The notes under the pieces are model-generated. The model did no database searches. It had not been told where the DNA came from and saw only the letters and a program-made list of their open reading frames with translations. Shown here in pieces: positions 38,244 to 48,501 of a DNA stretch of 64,000 nt (positions are counted from its first letter, which is position 1; the number at the start of each line of letters is the position of its first letter). The position numbers and the translations under genes were made by a program. Source of the DNA: an uncultured Clostridia bacterium (GTDB lineage Bacteria > Bacillota > Clostridia > Christensenellales > Borkfalkiaceae); NCBI GenBank assembly GCA_947595585.1, contig CANQET010000009.1, forward strand, positions 1-64,000, written 5' to 3'.

Positions 38244-40337
38244 TCAGTCGCGTGCCGCCTCTGCCGCGAAGCCGTCGCGGAAGGCCTGCCACGTCTCGGC
38301 GAGATCGCTGTAATCCTCGCCCGGACGGACGAGCGGATCGTTGGGCGCGTTGGCGAACTTCAGGCGGTTGGTGATGCCCGCAGGGCCCGTGCCGCCGTAG
38401 TCGTTGCAGTTGAACCAGATGAGGCCCTTGATCTGCTTGACGTAGTCGGCGGGGTTCTCTGCGTTGAGCTCATCGAACATGCCCCTCACCCATGCAGCCT
38501 GCTCGGCACGGTTCCTGCCGAGTTCGCCCGTGGCGTCGCCGCCCGAGCCGCATGCGAATTCGCCGATGATCATGCTCCATTCGGAGAAGAAGGGCTTATT
38601 CTTGGCATAGAGGCTGCTGTAGTACGTCTTGAAGGACTTGATCTGCGAAGCGACGTCGCCGTTGTAGTTGTTGAACTCATAGCACGTGCCGCCGAGCAGC
38701 TGCACATAGTCCACGCCGGGGAAGTAGGCGAGATCTTCGCCCCAGCCCGAATACGGCGCCGAGTCCGCGATGGGGTTCCACACCCAGATCACGTTGTCGC
38801 ATCCCTGTTCGATGAAGATGTTGTAGAGCCTGCGCCACGTGGCGGTGAAGATATCGGGATCGAGCAGGTTCATGATGCCCGAGTAGCTCGTCCAGTCGGT
38901 GTTCATCTCGTTGTTGAGGCGGAACATCACGGGCTTGCCGTAGGTCTTGATATCTCTTCCGAGACGGGCGAAATACTCATCGTATTTGCCGCGCATGATA
39001 TCGAAGAGCGGCGTGATCTCCTCATCGACGAGGTTGTTGTTGGAGGTGAATTGGTAGGTGAATTCGAGCACGGGCTTCCCGTCGAATCCGTTGCCGTGGG
39101 CGAGCGCGATGCTCATATCCACGGGGTAGTAGTGGTGATTGCCCGAGACGGCCGCATAGTTGGGGCCCCAGCCGAGGTGGGTGTACGTCATGTAGATATC
39201 GTACTTCTTGCCGCCCCAGACTTCATCTTCGATATACTGCTGGACCAAACGGCTGCTCTTCAGATATTTGTCGTAGTCTTCCTGCCCGGGATGCAGTTTG
39301 GAGGCTTCGCCGGGCATCGAATAACTGAAGACGCCCCAGCTCTTCTTGGACTGCGTCGTGAACTTACGGAAGAACTTCAAGGTCTCTTCGTTCCAGTGCG
39401 GGTCCTCTTTCGCCGCGCCCGGTTTGAAGTAGTTGCGCTGCAGGCCCTTCGCGGAGATGGGCTTCCAGCTCATCATGATCTTATCCATCATCTCGGCCTT
39501 GTTCGTCTCGGACTTCAAGACGAAGAGGCTGAAGAATCTCGCATCGCTCTTCTGATGGATGAGGCCGATGTGATAGAAGGGATGGGTGATATCGCCGGGA
39601 TCGTTGATCTCGATATCGAAGCGGTAGATCTCATAGCCCGGGCGCATCGTGACGTTGCCTTCCTTCACGGTAGGATATGCACGGGTGCCGTCCGAAGTTT
39701 TGGTGACGGGATCGACGGGCGTGATTTCGAATCCGAGGTCGTCCGCGTTGAGAAGGGTGAGGTTCTGGTTGTCGTAGTACTTCATGTTGACGAGGTGGCG
39801 GATCGCCCACTCGTTGACATAGACATACCAACCATCGGAGATCGATGTGTAGGGGTTCTTGGATTCCGCGGAGGCGGTGAGGATGCTGTCGCCGAACGTA
39901 TATTGGATGCGATAATCGGCGATGGTGTAATCCACATCGATCTTCTCGCTCGTGGGGATGGTGAATTCCATGCCCGCCGAGACGCTGACGATCCTTGCCG
40001 CGGTGTCGTTATAGAGCTCGAGGCGGATATCCTGCCGCGATCCGATCTTCGTGAACGACTTCACATAGTTGCCGTTGATGAAAAATCTTCCGCCCTTGAT
40101 ATCCGAAGCCGTCTCGAAGCCGTTTTCCTTATCGACGAGCGTGTTCGGATTGTAGAGATCGTTGAAGATGTACTCGAAAGAGGCGTTGTCGTTTTGGATC
40201 TCGTCTCCCGTGACTTCGAGCGTGGTGTCGCCGCCCGGAGTGGGATCGGGACCGGGACCGTCCTCATTGTTGCACCCGGCAAGGCACATCGCGCCGAGCA
40301 TACAGATGCCGAGGATCGCTGCGAGAAATTTCTTCAT
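38244..40337 (-). CDS. GH26-like lipoprotein
   Basis: MKKFLAAILGICMLGAMCLAGC lipobox; GKPVMFRLNNEMNTDWTSYSG...VIWVWNP, EWSMIIGEFACGSGG. Confidence 0.78.
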   Translation of the reverse strand: MKKFLAAILGICMLGAMCLAGCNNEDGPGPDPTPGGDTTLEVTGDEIQNDNASFEYIFNDLYNPNTLVDKENGFETASDIKGGRFFINGNYVKSFTKIGSRQDIRLELYNDTAARIVSVSAGMEFTIPTSEKIDVDYTIADYRIQYTFGDSILTASAESKNPYTSISDGWYVYVNEWAIRHLVNMKYYDNQNLTLLNADDLGFEITPVDPVTKTSDGTRAYPTVKEGNVTMRPGYEIYRFDIEINDPGDITHPFYHIGLIHQKSDARFFSLFVLKSETNKAEMMDKIMMSWKPISAKGLQRNYFKPGAAKEDPHWNEETLKFFRKFTTQSKKSWGVFSYSMPGEASKLHPGQEDYDKYLKSSRLVQQYIEDEVWGGKKYDIYMTYTHLGWGPNYAAVSGNHHYYPVDMSIALAHGNGFDGKPVLEFTYQFTSNNNLVDEEITPLFDIMRGKYDEYFARLGRDIKTYGKPVMFRLNNEMNTDWTSYSGIMNLLDPDIFTATWRRLYNIFIEQGCDNVIWVWNPIADSAPYSGWGEDLAYFPGVDYVQLLGGTCYEFNNYNGDVASQIKSFKTYYSSLYAKNKPFFSEWSMIIGEFACGSGGDATGELGRNRAEQAAWVRGMFDELNAENPADYVKQIKGLIWFNCNDYGGTGPAGITNRLKFANAPNDPLVRPGEDYSDLAETWQAFRDGFAAEAARD

Positions 40338-40389
40338 GTTTTTACTCCTTGATTTTTTTATCGTCTGCCTTGCGGCAAAGTTCCATGAG

Positions 40390-42150
40390 TCAGGCTACGG
40401 TGACGTCGCAAAGTTCGCTGTAGAGCCCGAACTTCGTGCCGTCCTTTGCCTTCTGCTGGAGGAAGTAGAGCACTTTCGCGCTGTTCCCGTTTTCGGAGAC
40501 GACGATGATCTCGCACTCCTCTTCGAGCTTCCAACCGTTGTACGTCGTGCAAGGAACGGTCGCCTTGCCCGCCTCGAGTTCGGCCTTGGTGAGCTGCGTC
40601 TTGCCCTCGATGTTCTTTACGAGCATCGCGCATTGCTCGGCGGCGTTGGTCGTGGCGACGTTTGCCTTATAGGTGAAGTGCGACGTATCTTCGAACGTCC
40701 ACGTGTTCTGCGTGTAGCCGCGGGCGAGGAAGTTCTGCGCCGTCGTATTGGTGGCGGAGCCCATCATCTCGTCGAGCCCGACGTTGAAGCTGCGAATGTG
40801 CTTGATCTTTCCGCCGATGTTCGTCATGGCGACGTCCGTCCCGTGCCAGCCCTTTTGGTTGAGCGCGCTCTCCTTCCCCGAGGCCGCGGCACCGAGGGTG
40901 GCGCAAGGGATCTCGGGAAGCACGCGGCGCATCTCCTCCGCGAAGGGGCCGTAGAAGGTGATCGTGAACCAATGCCCCTTGATCTCGGGATATTTATCCA
41001 TGGTCTCCTTCAAGACTTCGATGGCCTTGAGCTCATCGACGGCCTTTGCCGAGCATGCATCGAGCTTGAGCTCGACGATGATGATGACGTCCGTGCGCGC
41101 CATCGCCTTGACGATCTCATCGAGCGAGGCGAAGGTATCGCCGTATTTCTGCGAATAATTGTTGAGCTGCATCTTCCTGAGCTGGGCGTAGGTGGCGTTG
41201 ATGAACTGCCCCGCCGCCCCCGTCACGCGGTGGACATCCGAATCGTGTCCGCTGACGAGGCGCTTATCCGCCGTGATCTGGATATCGATCTCGACGTGCG
41301 TCGCGCCCTCGCTCGCGGAGGCCATGATGCCCGTGAGGGACTGTTCGTTGGCATAGCTCGTGATGCCGCGGTGCGCCGCGATATACTGTGCCCGCGCGAA
41401 GCCGTCCTTTTGGAAGGGCTCCACGGCGCCGAGCAGAACATCTTTATCTTCGGCGACGATGCCGTAGCACCCCGCCGCGATCGCGGCGACCCCCTCTTCG
41501 GTGTTCTCGACGTATGCCCAGCAGACCTTGGTGAGCGCTTCGACATACTCCGCCGCCACGGGAAGATTTTCATCCGACCCGTCGTACATGAGGATGTTGC
41601 AGCCCGCCTTGTTCGCCGCGCCCACGTGATCCCATTCGGCATAGCGGTCCGCGGAGAGCTTTACGTCCGTGAGGTCGTAGACGGTGTTCACGAGATAGCC
41701 CGCTTCATCGGCATAGATCTTTTCGATGACCGCGATATCGTCGGAGACGGCCATCATATCCGAGACGGCATACGTCGTATTGAGCCAGGTGAGGAAGGGA
41801 TCGACCGTCGTGCTGTCGAGGCGGACGATGGGGATGAACCTGCCCTTGAGGTAGGTATCGAAGAAGGAGGCGAGCGTGGAAGTCTTTCCGCCCACCGTCA
41901 CGTTCATCTTGCTGTCGGGGGTGACGATCGCCGATGCGGGGCGGGGCGTCGTGGCCTCCAAGGCGCCCGTATCTTGCGGCTCGACGACGAGCGTGGGCTC
42001 GATCTTGAGCTTGCTCCCCGGGGAGGTGACGTTAAAGTAGCTCGTGTAGCTGCTTCCCGCCGCCGTGGCGGCGGGCTTGTAGGCGGGCATCGCCGCGAAT
42101 GCCGCGGCAAAAAGGACCGCCGCGCTTGCGATACATAAGAATTTCTTCAT
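40390..42150 (-). CDS. secreted glycerophosphodiester phosphodiesterase-family protein
   Basis: IAAHRGITSYANEQSLTGIMASASEGATHVEIDIQITADKRLVSGHD; N-terminal signal peptide. Confidence 0.85.
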   Translation of the reverse strand: MKKFLCIASAAVLFAAAFAAMPAYKPAATAAGSSYTSYFNVTSPGSKLKIEPTLVVEPQDTGALEATTPRPASAIVTPDSKMNVTVGGKTSTLASFFDTYLKGRFIPIVRLDSTTVDPFLTWLNTTYAVSDMMAVSDDIAVIEKIYADEAGYLVNTVYDLTDVKLSADRYAEWDHVGAANKAGCNILMYDGSDENLPVAAEYVEALTKVCWAYVENTEEGVAAIAAGCYGIVAEDKDVLLGAVEPFQKDGFARAQYIAAHRGITSYANEQSLTGIMASASEGATHVEIDIQITADKRLVSGHDSDVHRVTGAAGQFINATYAQLRKMQLNNYSQKYGDTFASLDEIVKAMARTDVIIIVELKLDACSAKAVDELKAIEVLKETMDKYPEIKGHWFTITFYGPFAEEMRRVLPEIPCATLGAAASGKESALNQKGWHGTDVAMTNIGGKIKHIRSFNVGLDEMMGSATNTTAQNFLARGYTQNTWTFEDTSHFTYKANVATTNAAEQCAMLVKNIEGKTQLTKAELEAGKATVPCTTYNGWKLEEECEIIVVSENGNSAKVLYFLQQKAKDGTKFGLYSELCDVTVA

Positions 42151-42163
42151 CGTCTTTCCCTCC

Positions 42164-42727
42164 TTATTGCACGCCGACCGTGAGCCTGAAGCTCGCCGAG
42201 TAGCCGTCGACCGAGACGGTGATCACGCATTCCCCTCTATCGACCGCCGTCACGCGGGCGAGAAGGCCCTGTGCCTCGACGGTGCCGATCGAGGGATCCG
42301 AGGTGGTCCACACGGGTTCGCCCTGCATCTCGCCGTCGAAGAAGGCGAGGACGGAGGCGGTGACGTTTTTCTTGATGATGAGCTTTCCGAGCGGCAGATT
42401 GATCTCGAGCGGGGAAGGCTCCACCGTGACGTCGCAATGGCCGATCTCGTCGTCGCCCTTGTAGAGGGTGATCGTCGCCGTGCCCACGCTCTTTGCCGTC
42501 AGCGTGACGGAGGCGCCCTCTTTCTTGATCGAGACGACCGACTTATCCGAGGTCTCCCAGTCGATGTCGTCGGCGTCGCTTTCCTTGACGTTGGCCTCGA
42601 GCACGTAGATCTGCCCGACGGTGAGCGTGAGCTCCTTATCCTTGAGGGGCGAGGTACACGCCGCCGCAAACAGGATGCAGACGAAGCAGACGACGGACGT
42701 CAAGAGCAGTGTGATCCGTTTCTTCAT
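42164..42727 (-). CDS. Ig-like (BIG2-type) domain lipoprotein
   Basis: signal + FAAAC lipobox; DIDWETSDKSVVSIKKEGASVTLTAKSVGTATIT. Confidence 0.75.
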   Translation of the reverse strand: MKKRITLLLTSVVCFVCILFAAACTSPLKDKELTLTVGQIYVLEANVKESDADDIDWETSDKSVVSIKKEGASVTLTAKSVGTATITLYKGDDEIGHCDVTVEPSPLEINLPLGKLIIKKNVTASVLAFFDGEMQGEPVWTTSDPSIGTVEAQGLLARVTAVDRGECVITVSVDGYSASFRLTVGVQ

Positions 42728-44724
42728 GATTCCCTCCTTTCCGTCTCTTTGGGGACGGTGCCGAAAAGTTTATCTTGTTCGATGCGAAGTACGTTGAACG
42801 TCGTATTCAACTTGTTCTTGCGGGTGAAGCAATCCCGCTGGTTCCAACCGAGCGTGATGGAATTTCCGAAGTCGTCCGAGAAATCCCAAGTGCCTTCGCC
42901 CGCCACGAGGAAGGTGAGCTCTTCGTATTTCGAGAAGTCGTTGCCGACGTCCGAACACAGCTTCCCGCCCTTGAGGTTGAGCGCCACGCAGGTGTTGTCG
43001 CGCATGAACACGGGGATGTGTTCGCGCTTTAAGGGGATCTCGTGCCAGCCGCCGCCGATGGCGTTGCCCGTGTAGAGATCGTACCATCTCCCGCGGGGGA
43101 GGTAGACCTTGCGGGTCGCGGCGAAGTCCTTGAGGACGGGGGCGATGAGGAGGGAAGAGCCGAGCATGAACTCGTCTTCCACCCCGTAGGCGCCTTCGTC
43201 TTCGGGGAACTCCATGACGAGATGCCGCATCATGGGGACGCCCGTCTTGGCGGAATCCCGCATCAAGCTGTAGAAATACGGGTTGAGATTGTAGTGCAGG
43301 AAGAATTGATCGCGGAGAAGATCCAAGAGCTTCTCGTTCTTATGGAAGGCGGCGATGTTCCACGGGCTGCGGTCGTTGATGGGCCATGCGCCCGTAAAAT
43401 CGCATCTGCCGTTGGAGACGGGATCGCTGTGCCACTGCATCACGGGCACGAAGGCCGCGGCTTGCACGGCACGCAGGTAGAGTTCTTCGGTGGGAAGATA
43501 TCCCGAGAAGCCCGCGATATCGAAGCCCCAGCAGTTGACGCCGCAGATGCTCGCCGAGAGCCCTGCCTTGATCACGGCCGCGAATTCCGCCCACGTGGAC
43601 TCCTGATCGCCCGCCCAGAGCACCGAGCTCGAGGGAAGCCGCGCGCCGCCCGCACGGGAGAACACGATCCCCTCTTCGCCGATGAAATCCGCAAAGGCCT
43701 TCACGTAGAGCTCGCTGTATCTACTCTGCCCTTCGAGGCCCGTCGTGCCGTCCGCAAATTTTACGGTGGGCTCGTGGATGAATTCGCCGCCGTCGGTCTT
43801 GAAGCCGTCGATGCCGATCTCCTTGAGATATTCGAAGCGCCCGAACCAGAACTTCGTGGCCTCCTCGCTCGTGAAATCGGGCACCATGCTGCCGATACAC
43901 CACGTGTGCGGGATCTCGTAGGGCGTGCCGTCCGCATTCATCACGCAGTAGCCCTTCTCTTTGACGTATTCGTCTTCCTTGAGGCAGAGCTCGGCGTTGC
44001 ACTTCGTCTGAAGATCTTCCCGCTGCGCATAGATGGGGACGACCCAAAGCAGCACTTTGATGCCGTCGGCATGGAGATCGGAGACGAGCTTTTTGGGATC
44101 GCTCCACGGCTCGGAGAAGGTCATCTCGCAGTAGGGCACCGAGAAGTCCTCCTTCTCGGGCACCGAACAGCCGTTGAAGAGGTAGTGCGTCGTGAGGTCG
44201 CTCCACGGCTCGATGACGAGCACGTTATGCGGGAAGTTGTGCTTCTTCGTGAGAAGCCGCTGTTCTTCGACCTCCGCCTGCGTCCGCCAACGGTTGCCGC
44301 TCATCCAAGCGCCGAGCGTCCACTTGGGGAAGATGCGCGGCCTTCCCACGAGTTTGCGGAATTCGCCGAGGATCTGCTTGGGCGTGCCCTCGAAGTACCA
44401 CACGTCCGCCTGTTCTCCGCGGCTGCCCGCGGGGAAGGTGATGGTCATCTCGCCGCGGGTGCGGAAGTCGAAGTCCACCTCGGCATAGGTATCCACAAAG
44501 ATGCCGAAGCCGTCGGGCGTCAGAAAGAAGGGAACGGAGTAGTAGGTGTACTCCCCTTGGCGGAAGCACTTCTCCCGCACGCACGCGCGTACGAAATTCC
44601 CCTTTTGGTTGACGCAGTCGAACTTCTCCCCGAAGCCGAACACCGCGCGGTACTCGCGGGACAGCGTGACGATAAACCCGCCGTCTTCGTTGCGCCTGAT
44701 GTGTTTCGTGTTGATTTTTTTCAT
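42724..44724 (-). CDS. GH31 glycoside hydrolase
   Basis: GIDGFKTDGGEF, WAGDQESTW, GFDIAGFSGYLPTEELYLRAVQAAAFVPVMQWHS; start refined to MKKINTKHIRR. Confidence 0.92.
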   Translation of the reverse strand: MKKINTKHIRRNEDGGFIVTLSREYRAVFGFGEKFDCVNQKGNFVRACVREKCFRQGEYTYYSVPFFLTPDGFGIFVDTYAEVDFDFRTRGEMTITFPAGSRGEQADVWYFEGTPKQILGEFRKLVGRPRIFPKWTLGAWMSGNRWRTQAEVEEQRLLTKKHNFPHNVLVIEPWSDLTTHYLFNGCSVPEKEDFSVPYCEMTFSEPWSDPKKLVSDLHADGIKVLLWVVPIYAQREDLQTKCNAELCLKEDEYVKEKGYCVMNADGTPYEIPHTWCIGSMVPDFTSEEATKFWFGRFEYLKEIGIDGFKTDGGEFIHEPTVKFADGTTGLEGQSRYSELYVKAFADFIGEEGIVFSRAGGARLPSSSVLWAGDQESTWAEFAAVIKAGLSASICGVNCWGFDIAGFSGYLPTEELYLRAVQAAAFVPVMQWHSDPVSNGRCDFTGAWPINDRSPWNIAAFHKNEKLLDLLRDQFFLHYNLNPYFYSLMRDSAKTGVPMMRHLVMEFPEDEGAYGVEDEFMLGSSLLIAPVLKDFAATRKVYLPRGRWYDLYTGNAIGGGWHEIPLKREHIPVFMRDNTCVALNLKGGKLCSDVGNDFSKYEELTFLVAGEGTWDFSDDFGNSITLGWNQRDCFTRKNKLNTTFNVLRIEQDKLFGTVPKETERRES

Positions 44725-44729
44725 ACAAT

Positions 44730-46238
44730 TCACCGTTTGAGCTTGAGGACGAAGTCCATCTCGAAGGTCCTGTTCCAAGGGCTCGAGACGTCGATATCCT
44801 CAACGAGCGCCGCAAGCGAGGGATAATTCTCCTCCATGTAGCGCATGAGTTCCCGCTTTGCCGCCGCAACGCACTTTCCGCGCTCGCCGTCGAGCTCGAA
44901 CACCGTGCATCCGTTCGCGGGAACGGCATGGATATCGATCCATGTGCGGGCGTGGGAACAATAGCCGACGTCGTCGTAATAGCGGTGCAGAAGGAAGTAG
45001 CGGTTGCCTTCTTCATCGTGTCCTGCAAGATAGAGGCAGGATTCGCAGATGACCGTTCCGAGCGTGTTGGAAGAAGTGTTCCAACCCGCATACGCATGGA
45101 TCGCAAGCAGGAGGCCTCTGTCGCGCAGAAGCTCCGCAAGCTCGAGATCGTTGTGGGTGGGATAGGCGACGTCCGCCACCGCCACCACTTTGCCGAGGGA
45201 GAGCGCATACTCGATCTCGTCGATATATTCGGCGAGACTGCGCTCGATGTCGTAGGCGACGATCCTCTCCTCGAAGGTGCCCTCGTAGAACATCTCGGAT
45301 CCGATGTTCACGGCGAGCAGGATATCCGCCTCGGGAAGGCTGTAGACCCTCCTGCACCCCGCCGCGCGGATCTGGCATTTTACGGTCGCATCGATGGAGC
45401 GGTCCTCGAAGGACGGGGTGACGAACTGCCCCTGCGCCGAAGCATAGTAGACGTAAACTTTCGGGGTCTCCCCGCGCATCTCGTTCACGGCACGGGCGAG
45501 CATCGTCATGCCCGTATCGTCGGCCGCGGGATAGATGGGGATCTCGAGCTGCAGCCCGTGTTCCTTCAGATAGCGGACGACGCGCTGCCGATCGAGCGAG
45601 GTGAAGCCGTAGGGGGCGCTGTCGTCCTGCGGGACGATAAACCCCTCGAAGATCCCCTCTTCCGCGAGCGCAAGGGTGTGGAAGAGCACGTTTAAGTTGA
45701 TCTCCCGCCGCCCCGTATAATCCGCGAGCGCCTCGGGCGGGATCAGCTTCTTTACGGCCGCATAGTCTTCCCGCTCCTCCTCGGTGAGGATGCCGAGCTG
45801 CTCCTTGTGGAGGTACCGCCCGTAGCGGTGGATCTCGGCGCCGCAGACGCCGTAGTACGACGGCTCCTCATCGGCATTGGTGAAGCGGGGGCAGCGCATC
45901 ACGGTCTGGAAGCCGTAGATGCGAAGATCGGGATGTGCCTTTTTGAGCGTCTTGAGAAGGTCCGCACGCGCGCAGAGCGCCGCTTCCGTCTCGAAATGCA
46001 GGCGGGAAGGGATGAGGCCGCCGTAGATGAGCGTATCCATCGAGACGATGAGGATATCCGCGCTTTCGGCATTTTCCTCGAGCCATGCGGCGAGTTTATC
46101 CCGGTCCGCAGGCGTCTTTTTTCGCCCCATGTACGCAAAAGGCGGCATAGTAAGCTCGAAATCCGCGCGGGGCATGATCGCGGGGAAGCGATAGTTGCAC
46201 GGGCGCTCGTCGAGCGGGAGCATGAGGATCTTCTTCAT
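44730..46238 (-). CDS. DUF4127 family protein
   Basis: MKKILMLPLDERPCNYRFP, ADILIVSMDTLIYGGLIPSR. Confidence 0.85.
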   Translation of the reverse strand: MKKILMLPLDERPCNYRFPAIMPRADFELTMPPFAYMGRKKTPADRDKLAAWLEENAESADILIVSMDTLIYGGLIPSRLHFETEAALCARADLLKTLKKAHPDLRIYGFQTVMRCPRFTNADEEPSYYGVCGAEIHRYGRYLHKEQLGILTEEEREDYAAVKKLIPPEALADYTGRREINLNVLFHTLALAEEGIFEGFIVPQDDSAPYGFTSLDRQRVVRYLKEHGLQLEIPIYPAADDTGMTMLARAVNEMRGETPKVYVYYASAQGQFVTPSFEDRSIDATVKCQIRAAGCRRVYSLPEADILLAVNIGSEMFYEGTFEERIVAYDIERSLAEYIDEIEYALSLGKVVAVADVAYPTHNDLELAELLRDRGLLLAIHAYAGWNTSSNTLGTVICESCLYLAGHDEEGNRYFLLHRYYDDVGYCSHARTWIDIHAVPANGCTVFELDGERGKCVAAAKRELMRYMEENYPSLAALVEDIDVSSPWNRTFEMDFVLKLKR

Positions 46239-46239
46239 A

Positions 46240-47385
46240 TCAACCTTTCACGGAACCGATCTGCAGCCCGCCCTTGATGTACCGCACGATGTAAGGATAC
46301 ATGCAGAGGATGGGCACGATGCTGAGGAGCATCATCGCGGCCTGTACGTTCTCGATATTGTATTGGAGCCAAGGTTCGTTCTTGGATTCCGCCTGACTGC
46401 TGTTCATGAAGTAGTAGATGTAGTAGGCAAGGGGCATCTGCGAGACGGCCGACTTGGAATCGTGGATGAAGAGCAAGGCCGAGCCGTAGCCGTTCCATGT
46501 GCCGACGATCGTGAAGAAGCAGCAGCTGCCGATGATGGGCAGGGACATCGGGACGATGATGCGGAAGAAGAGCTGCCATTCGCTCGCGCCGTCGAGCCGC
46601 GCCGCCTCTTCGATATCCTGCGAGATGCCCTCGAAGAAGGTCTTGAAGTAGAGCAGGTGCGTGACGTTGCTGATCGAGATGAGGACGACCGACCACAGCG
46701 AATCGATGAGGTGCAGGGCGTTCATGAGGAGGTAGATCGGCATGATGCCCGCCGAGAAGAGCATCGTGATGATGAAAAACATCATGATGCCGCTGCGGAA
46801 GGGACAATCGGCCTTGGAGAGCGGATAAGCCGCCATCGCCTCGACGAGGTTGGAGCCGATCGTGATGACGACCGTGATGAGCACGGAGTTGCCGAATGCC
46901 CGCCAGAAGTCCGCAGCAAACTTTCCGAGGAGCACATATTTGAATGCCTCGAGGGAGAACACGCGCGGCACGAGCACGATGTTCAGGTTGAACACGCCGT
47001 TGTTGAAGGCGAGCGAGAAGTACTGCAGAAGGGGCAATACGATGATGACGACGCCCGCGAGCAGCAGCACGACGTTGAGCACGGAGAGCGACGTATCGAG
47101 CAAGCTCTCATGAATGTGGTTGGGGTTGCGTTGGAAGAGCCCCTTGCGCTTTTCGGGCTCCGCTTTTCCCGCATCCATGCGTACCCAGATGGAGTTTCGG
47201 ATGGGGAAATACAGCCAAAGCACGAGCGCCGCGCCGCCGAACAGTAGCACGCCCAAATACCAGATCTTGCCGAACATCGCAAAGATGATGATCGAGACGG
47301 CGATGAGGAGCGCCGCGAGCAGCGGGATCACGATGCGGAACAGGAGCAGGAGTACGGAAAGCGTATTATTCTTTTTCTTCGTCAT
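46240..47385 (-). CDS. carbohydrate ABC transporter permease (LplC/YtcP type)
   Basis: EAARLDGASEWQLFFRIIVPMSLPIIGS EAA motif; multiple TM. Confidence 0.92.
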   Translation of the reverse strand: MTKKKNNTLSVLLLLFRIVIPLLAALLIAVSIIIFAMFGKIWYLGVLLFGGAALVLWLYFPIRNSIWVRMDAGKAEPEKRKGLFQRNPNHIHESLLDTSLSVLNVVLLLAGVVIIVLPLLQYFSLAFNNGVFNLNIVLVPRVFSLEAFKYVLLGKFAADFWRAFGNSVLITVVITIGSNLVEAMAAYPLSKADCPFRSGIMMFFIITMLFSAGIMPIYLLMNALHLIDSLWSVVLISISNVTHLLYFKTFFEGISQDIEEAARLDGASEWQLFFRIIVPMSLPIIGSCCFFTIVGTWNGYGSALLFIHDSKSAVSQMPLAYYIYYFMNSSQAESKNEPWLQYNIENVQAAMMLLSIVPILCMYPYIVRYIKGGLQIGSVKG

Positions 47386-47398
47386 GGCACTTCCCTCC

Positions 47399-48430
47399 TT
47401 ACCAAAGCCCGCGCTTGAGCGTCTTCGTCGTGATCTTGTTGCCGACGAGCATCAGGATGAGCGCGATCGCACCGTTGACAACGCCGACGGCCGTCGCAAA
47501 CGGGATATCGTCTGCGCCGTGGGCGATCGAGATATTATAGATGTAGGTATCGAGCGTCATCTGCGAATTGATGAGGTCGGTATTGCCCTTCATCATCGTC
47601 CAGACCTGCTCGAAGCCGACCGCCATCATGCCCGAGATGTTGAGCACGAGCGTGAGCGCGATCGTGGGAAGGATGGAGGGAATGGTGAGGTACCACATCT
47701 TCTGCAGGCGGTTGGCCCCCTCGAGCGTGGCGGATTCATAATACGTCTTATCGATCGCCATGATCGCCGAGTAGTAGAGGATGCACCCCCACCCTGCGCC
47801 CTTCCACGCCGAGAGGAAGATGACGAGCGGCTTGAACCAAGCGTTGTCCGTCATGAGGTTGCCCGTAAATCTTCCGATGAGCCCGAAGCCCGAGGCGAAC
47901 ATGCCCGACCAAATACCGATGACGATCGCCCACGAGAGGAAGTTCGGGATGGTGATGATGATGAGGATCACCTTGGCGAGCGTCTGCGATTTGAGCTCGG
48001 AGAGCATCACGGCGATCACGATCGAGAGCGGGAAGCAGATCCCGAGACGGATGACGTTGATGATGAGCGTATTGACGACGGCATGCCCGATCTCGGCGTT
48101 GCGGAAGATCTCGGCGAATTTCATGACCGTCCATGGCTGGTTGATGACGTTCCACATGAGGTCGCCGACCGACGAATATTCCTTTTTGAACGCAAACAGG
48201 ATGCCGAGCATGGGAACATAAGAAAAGAACAGCGAGAAAAAGGCAGCAGGGATGATGAACCACAACACATAACGATATTTCTTTATGCGTTTCCACTGGT
48301 CTGCCCAAAATCCGCCGTCCTTTTGTTGCTTTGCCGTAGCCGTGACGGGTTCGGAAAGCGCCTCCTGAGGAGGGGAGAGCTCCCCTGCCGAGATCTCGGC
48401 AGGGTCGCTCAGTTGTTGCATTTCATTCAT
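47399..48430 (-). CDS. ABC transporter permease (LplB type)
   Basis: YYESATLEGANRLQKMWYLTIPSILPTIALTL EAA motif. Confidence 0.92.
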   Translation of the reverse strand: MNEMQQLSDPAEISAGELSPPQEALSEPVTATAKQQKDGGFWADQWKRIKKYRYVLWFIIPAAFFSLFFSYVPMLGILFAFKKEYSSVGDLMWNVINQPWTVMKFAEIFRNAEIGHAVVNTLIINVIRLGICFPLSIVIAVMLSELKSQTLAKVILIIITIPNFLSWAIVIGIWSGMFASGFGLIGRFTGNLMTDNAWFKPLVIFLSAWKGAGWGCILYYSAIMAIDKTYYESATLEGANRLQKMWYLTIPSILPTIALTLVLNISGMMAVGFEQVWTMMKGNTDLINSQMTLDTYIYNISIAHGADDIPFATAVGVVNGAIALILMLVGNKITTKTLKRGLW

Positions 48431-48501
48431 TTTGCACCTCGCAAGTCCTTTCGGGACGTAGAACGCAAAAGCTTATGGGACGAATACCTACTTTAGTTCG
48501 T

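Noticed and set aside
33358-42138. Long plus-strand ORFs (33358-35742, 38229-40352, 40162-42138)
   Set aside because: Antisense to recognisable minus-strand enzymes; no RBS or family motifs.
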